Positions 60,227-64,000 of a stretch of DNA of 64,000 nucleotides are shown here, piece after piece. The notes below the pieces were generated by a model. The model had not been told where the DNA came from. It saw nothing but the letters and a program-made list of their open reading frames with translations, and did no database searches. The translations under genes were made by a program, and so were the position numbers. Origin of the DNA: Roseburia porci (GTDB lineage: Bacteria > Bacillota > Clostridia > Lachnospirales > Lachnospiraceae); the NCBI RefSeq assembly GCF_009695765.1, contig NZ_VUNI01000016.1, positions 1 to 64,000 on the forward strand, given 5' to 3'. The number at the start of each line of letters is the position of its first letter. Position 1 is the first letter of the stretch.

Positions 60227-62017
60227 ATGATACCTGAAAGATTACAACAGTTAAGAGAGGAAATGGCAAAAAGAAATATTGCGGTATATATTGTACCAAC
60301 AGCCGATTTCCATGAATCAGAATATGTAGGCGAACACTTTAAGGCAAGAAAGTTTATTACCGGCTTTAGTGGATCTGCCGGAACTGCAGTGATTACCATG
60401 AAGGAGGCCGGACTCTGGACGGATGGAAGATATTTTGTCCAGGCTGGCGAACAGCTGAAAGGAACTACGGTGAAACTGTTTCGCGTGGGTGAAGAAGGTG
60501 TTCCAACGGTGAATGAATACGTTGAGCAGGTATTACAGGAGAAAGAGTGCATCGGTTTTGACGGAAGAGTTGTAAATGGCGCCTGGGGTGCTCAGCTGAA
60601 GGCGATCGCAGATAAGAAACACGGTTCTTTATATGTAAAGGAAGATCTTGTTGATCTGATCTGGAAGGACAGACCGCAGCTTTCTGCGGAGCCGGTCCGT
60701 ATTCTGGAAGAAAAGTATTCTGGAAAAAGCACAAAGGACAAGATCGCAGATGTACGGAAGGTCATGGAGAAAAAGGGTGCCGATCTGCATCTTTTAACTT
60801 CTTTATATGATATCGCATGGCTTTTAAATGTGAGAGGCAATGATATCAGCTATGTACCGGTCGTGTTATCCTATCTGGCACTTTCCCGGGAAAAATGCAT
60901 CTGGTTTGTTCAGGAATCCGCACTTTCTGAGGAAGTGAAAGAGTATTTAAAGGAGAATCAGGTTGAAGTCCAGCCGTATGAGGCGTTTTATGATTATATT
61001 CCTCAGATTGCAGATGATTCGACGATCCTTATGAATGCTGCAACAGTCAATTACCGCATCTGCAGCAGCATTCCGACTTCCTGCACAATCCTTGATGAAA
61101 TCGAGCCAACGGTATTGATGAAAGCAATCAAGAATAAAGTGGAAGTGGACAATACAAGAAACGCACACGTAAAGGACGCAGTTGCAATGTGCAAATTTAT
61201 GTATTGGCTGAAAAATAATATTGGAAAGATTCCGATGACAGAGATTTCGGTGTCCGATTATCTTGCAGATTTAAGAGCAGAACAGGAAGGCTTTTTAGAT
61301 CTGAGTTTTGGAACAATTTCAGGATATTCCGAGCATGGAGCAATCTGCCATTATTCCGCAACACCGGAGAGTGACAAGGAGTTAAAGCCGGAAGGTCTGT
61401 TACTTGTTGATTCCGGTGGACATTATAAAGAGGGAACAACTGATATCACAAGAACTTTCGCACTTGGACCAATCACGGATGAAATGCGAAGAGACTTCAC
61501 TCTGATCTGCCGTTCAAATATGAATCTTGCAAATGCACGCTTCCTGTATGGATGTACCGGTCAGAATCTGGACATACTTGCAAGAGGACCATTATGGGAT
61601 CTTGGACTGGATTTCAAACATGGAACCGGACATGGAGTTGGTTATGTACTGAATGTCCATGAAGGTCCAAATGGATTCCGCTGGAGAACTGTGGCTGAAA
61701 GAAATGACAGTGCAGTACTGGAAGAGGGCATGATCACAACAGATGAGCCTGGAATCTATATTGAAGGCAAATATGGTATCCGTACAGAAAACGAACTTGT
61801 GTGCCGCAAGGGCGAGAAGAATGAGTATGGACAGTTTATGTATTTTGAGAACATTACATATGTGCCGATCGATCTGGATGCGATCGATCCAAAACAGATG
61901 ACTTCTGTTGAAAAACAGCGGTTGAATGATTATCATGCGAACGTTTATCGTGTGGTATCCCCATATCTGAATGAGGAAGAAAGAGAATGGCTGAAGGTTT
62001 ATACAAGAGCCATTTAG
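60227..62017 (+). CDS. Xaa-Pro aminopeptidase (M24 family, long form)
   Basis: This is a 596-aa cytoplasmic aminopeptidase P that removes an N-terminal residue next to proline. There are two creatinase-like N-terminal domains (about 1-300), then the pita-bread metallopeptidase with metal ligands Asp in LLVDSGG and TTDITRTF, His in FKHGTGHGVGYVLNVHEG, and Glu in TDEPGIYIEG and TENELV. The long eukaryote-like form with a C-terminal extension is common in Clostridia. It begins 1 nt after the thioesterase stop. Confidence 0.92.
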   Translation: MIPERLQQLREEMAKRNIAVYIVPTADFHESEYVGEHFKARKFITGFSGSAGTAVITMKEAGLWTDGRYFVQAGEQLKGTTVKLFRVGEEGVPTVNEYVEQVLQEKECIGFDGRVVNGAWGAQLKAIADKKHGSLYVKEDLVDLIWKDRPQLSAEPVRILEEKYSGKSTKDKIADVRKVMEKKGADLHLLTSLYDIAWLLNVRGNDISYVPVVLSYLALSREKCIWFVQESALSEEVKEYLKENQVEVQPYEAFYDYIPQIADDSTILMNAATVNYRICSSIPTSCTILDEIEPTVLMKAIKNKVEVDNTRNAHVKDAVAMCKFMYWLKNNIGKIPMTEISVSDYLADLRAEQEGFLDLSFGTISGYSEHGAICHYSATPESDKELKPEGLLLVDSGGHYKEGTTDITRTFALGPITDEMRRDFTLICRSNMNLANARFLYGCTGQNLDILARGPLWDLGLDFKHGTGHGVGYVLNVHEGPNGFRWRTVAERNDSAVLEEGMITTDEPGIYIEGKYGIRTENELVCRKGEKNEYGQFMYFENITYVPIDLDAIDPKQMTSVEKQRLNDYHANVYRVVSPYLNEEEREWLKVYTRAI

Positions 62018-62035
62018 TAGAAAGGTATTAAAGAA

Positions 62036-64000
62036 ATGAGTAAGAAACTGGTGCTGATCGATGGACATAGCATATTAAACCGGGCGTTTTTCGGACTTCC
62101 GGATCTGACAAACGCGGAAGGAGTGCACACAAATGCTGTGTATGGATTTTTAAATATTATGTTCCGTATTCTGGAAGAAGAAAAACCGGATTATCTCACG
62201 GTTGCTTTTGACCTGTCAGCACCGACTTTCCGACATAAGATGTTTGACGGCTACAAAGGAACAAGGAAGCCAATGGCACCTGAGTTAAAAGAGCAGGTTC
62301 CACTTATGAAGGAAATGCTCCGGGCAATGGGAATCTGTATTGTAGAAAAGGAAGGGTTTGAGGCCGATGATGTGCTTGGAACACTTTCCTGCAGAGGTGA
62401 ACAGGAAGGAATGGAAGTCTCTGTGATCTCGGGAGACAGAGACCTGTTACAGCTGGCTACAGAGCATGTTCAGATCCGCATTCCAAAGACGAAAAAGACT
62501 GGAACTGAGATTGAGAATTACTACGCGAAAGATGTAAAGGAACGCTATCTGGTCACTCCGAAAGAATTTATTGATGTGAAAGCACTGATGGGAGATACCT
62601 CGGATAATATTCCAGGAGTTCCCGGAATTGGAGAAAAGACAGCGACGGCACTGATTGCGCAGTATGGAAGTATTGAAGCAGTTTATGAACATGCAGATGA
62701 AGTGAAACCTCCAAGAGCTTCCAAAAATATCGTGGAATTCTGGGATCAGGCGGTTATGAGTAAGACACTTGCAACGATCATCACAGATGCAGATGTTGAA
62801 TACTCGTTTGATCAGGCAGAGCTTTCGGACATTCAGGAACTTTATACGGAAGATGCCTATGTGCTTTGCAAGCGGCTGGAATTCAAAAATCTTCTCGGAA
62901 GATTTCAGCTGGATTCTCCGACAATCAATGTGGAGGAGCAGTTTCAGATCGTGAAAGATCAGAAACTGGCGGAAAAGATCTGGAAAAAAGCAGGTGGAAA
63001 AAGTCTGGCTTTTCATCTGATACCGGCAGAAAGCGGAAAGAAAAAAGAGAAACTTCAGACAGAACCAGGTGGACAGATGAGTCTGTTTGAGACCGGAAAA
63101 AAGGAAGTTTTATCCGGTATGACACTGGCTTTTGGAGAAGAGGATATTTATCTGTTCCTGACAGGTCAGGGAATCACAAGTGAATTCCTTATCGATGCAT
63201 GGCAGAATGCAAAGGCTTCCAGACGGATCTCATCGGATCTGAAAGCGGAACTGCAATATTGTCAGCCCGCAGGTTCAATTGGAACAGAAGAGGAATGGAA
63301 TCATTATCTGGATATGCGAAAGGGATATATGGATACCGGAATTGCTGCATATCTATTAAACCCGCTGAAGGGCGAATATCCATATGAAGATATTGCAAGT
63401 GAGTATCTCGGAATGATGCTTCCATCTAAAGCAGAGCTGTTTGGAAAGAAATCTTTTGAACAGATGCTTGAAGAAGATGAAAATACTGCGGCAAAACCGT
63501 TATGTTATGATGTATACACCGCATGGAAAGCATCAGAAATCCTTGAAAAAGAATTAAAAGATCAGGGAATGTGGGAGTTGTATCAGAATATAGAGATGCC
63601 ACTGGTGTTTGTACTTTCTGATATGGAAAAGCAGGGAATTTCCATTGATGCACAGGCTTTAAAAGAGTATGGAAGCAAGCTTGCAGAGTCTATTTCGGTG
63701 CTGGAACATCAGATTTATGAGAAGGCTGGTGAACAGTTCAATATCAATTCACCGAAACAGCTTGGAGTAATCCTTTTTGAAAAATTACAGCTTCCGAATG
63801 CCAAAAAGACAAAAACCGGATATTCTACATCAGCGGAGGTTTTAGAAAAACTTGCTCCGGAATATCCAATCGTATCGGATATTCTTTCTTACAGACAGCT
63901 TACAAAGCTGAAATCCACCTATGCAGATGGGCTTGCAAACTGTATTGCGGATGACGGAAAGATCCATACAACATTTAATCAGACGATAACAGCGACCGGG
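62036..64000 (+). CDS. polA: DNA polymerase I, 5' part only
   Basis: The frame is open from ATG 62036 to the window end (655 codons), so the 3' end is missing. Residues 1 to about 290 form the 5'-3' exonuclease (LVLIDGHSILNRAFFGLP; EADDVLGTL; SGDRDLLQL; GDTSDNIPGVPGIGEKTA). A 3'-5' exonuclease-like domain follows (about 300-480) in which the proofreading acidic residues are not evident, as in many Firmicutes. The polymerase domain begins near 500 (PLVFVLSDMEKQGISID; INSPKQLGVILFEKLQLP). AGAAAGG precedes the start, 18 nt after the peptidase gene. Confidence 0.95.
   Translation, partial: MSKKLVLIDGHSILNRAFFGLPDLTNAEGVHTNAVYGFLNIMFRILEEEKPDYLTVAFDLSAPTFRHKMFDGYKGTRKPMAPELKEQVPLMKEMLRAMGICIVEKEGFEADDVLGTLSCRGEQEGMEVSVISGDRDLLQLATEHVQIRIPKTKKTGTEIENYYAKDVKERYLVTPKEFIDVKALMGDTSDNIPGVPGIGEKTATALIAQYGSIEAVYEHADEVKPPRASKNIVEFWDQAVMSKTLATIITDADVEYSFDQAELSDIQELYTEDAYVLCKRLEFKNLLGRFQLDSPTINVEEQFQIVKDQKLAEKIWKKAGGKSLAFHLIPAESGKKKEKLQTEPGGQMSLFETGKKEVLSGMTLAFGEEDIYLFLTGQGITSEFLIDAWQNAKASRRISSDLKAELQYCQPAGSIGTEEEWNHYLDMRKGYMDTGIAAYLLNPLKGEYPYEDIASEYLGMMLPSKAELFGKKSFEQMLEEDENTAAKPLCYDVYTAWKASEILEKELKDQGMWELYQNIEMPLVFVLSDMEKQGISIDAQALKEYGSKLAESISVLEHQIYEKAGEQFNINSPKQLGVILFEKLQLPNAKKTKTGYSTSAEVLEKLAPEYPIVSDILSYRQLTKLKSTYADGLANCIADDGKIHTTFNQTITATG

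Noticed and set aside
1-64000. CRISPR arrays
   Set aside because: No series of regularly spaced direct repeats was seen; the repeats found are pairs or palindromes.

Overview
The window looks like a chromosomal segment of a low-GC, anaerobic Clostridia bacterium, most likely Lachnospiraceae. The signs are [FeFe]-hydrogenase maturases, a non-discriminating aspartyl-tRNA synthetase with GatCAB under a T-box, a Cys T-box ahead of cysE-cysS, the Firmicutes block ispF-cysE-cysS-mrnC-rlmB-sigH, MecA, and strong AGGAGG ribosome binding sites. The species cannot be named from sequence alone.

Layout. 0.2-4.4 kb: a lantibiotic-immunity type ABC transporter (ATPase and two permeases) with its own response regulator and histidine kinase. 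4.5-9.2 kb: small regulators (two XRE, two TetR), DUF998 and PAP2 membrane proteins, a structured 5' leader, and a chimeric low-molecular-weight phosphatase. 9.5-13.5 kb: a TM1266-type regulator with hydE, hydG and hydF. 13.6-20.3 kb: a palindromic element, a lipoprotein, then an Asn T-box controlling aspS, a GNAT-gatC fusion, gatA and gatB. 20.4-25.1 kb: a MoxR/DUF58/transglutaminase operon. 25.1-25.7 kb: tRNA-Val, tRNA-Met and a tiny Cys-rich ORF. 25.7-29.8 kb: EamA exporter, pta, MATE, ispF. 29.8-36.3 kb: Cys T-box, cysE, cysS, mrnC, rlmB, sigH, mecA and an EAL protein. 36.3-43.7 kb: CheY/CheC pair, a cytosolic BMP-domain protein, a phosphoesterase, two small ORFs, tRNA-Thr, an S1-domain protein, a lytic transglycosylase and a DAP decarboxylase.

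43.70-52.14 kb is an integrated element of about 8.4 kb, bounded by a 24-bp direct repeat that is the 3' end of tRNA-Gly. It has a leftward integrase, a divergent repressor/Cro pair, an AlpA/excisionase-like gene, a replication initiator and DnaC-like loader, small ORFs, a TerS-like HTH protein, a scaffold and a major capsid protein. It has no large terminase, portal, tail or lysis gene. This is the plan of a phage satellite (PICI-like) that carries its own capsid and scaffold. Beside the integrase is a convergent type I toxin-antitoxin locus whose two promoters lie in an inverted duplication.

52.2-64 kb: tRNA-Gly and tRNA-Leu, a sugar-binding-domain/GGDEF protein, an LtaS-like / YfhO / CsbB-like trio that probably makes and glycosylates a surface polymer, a thioesterase, an aminopeptidase P, and the 5' part of polA, cut by the window end. 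The features most worth following are the capsid-carrying satellite, its toxin-antitoxin locus, the GNAT-GatC fusion, the phosphatase chimera, the structured TetR leader and the Cys-rich microprotein.
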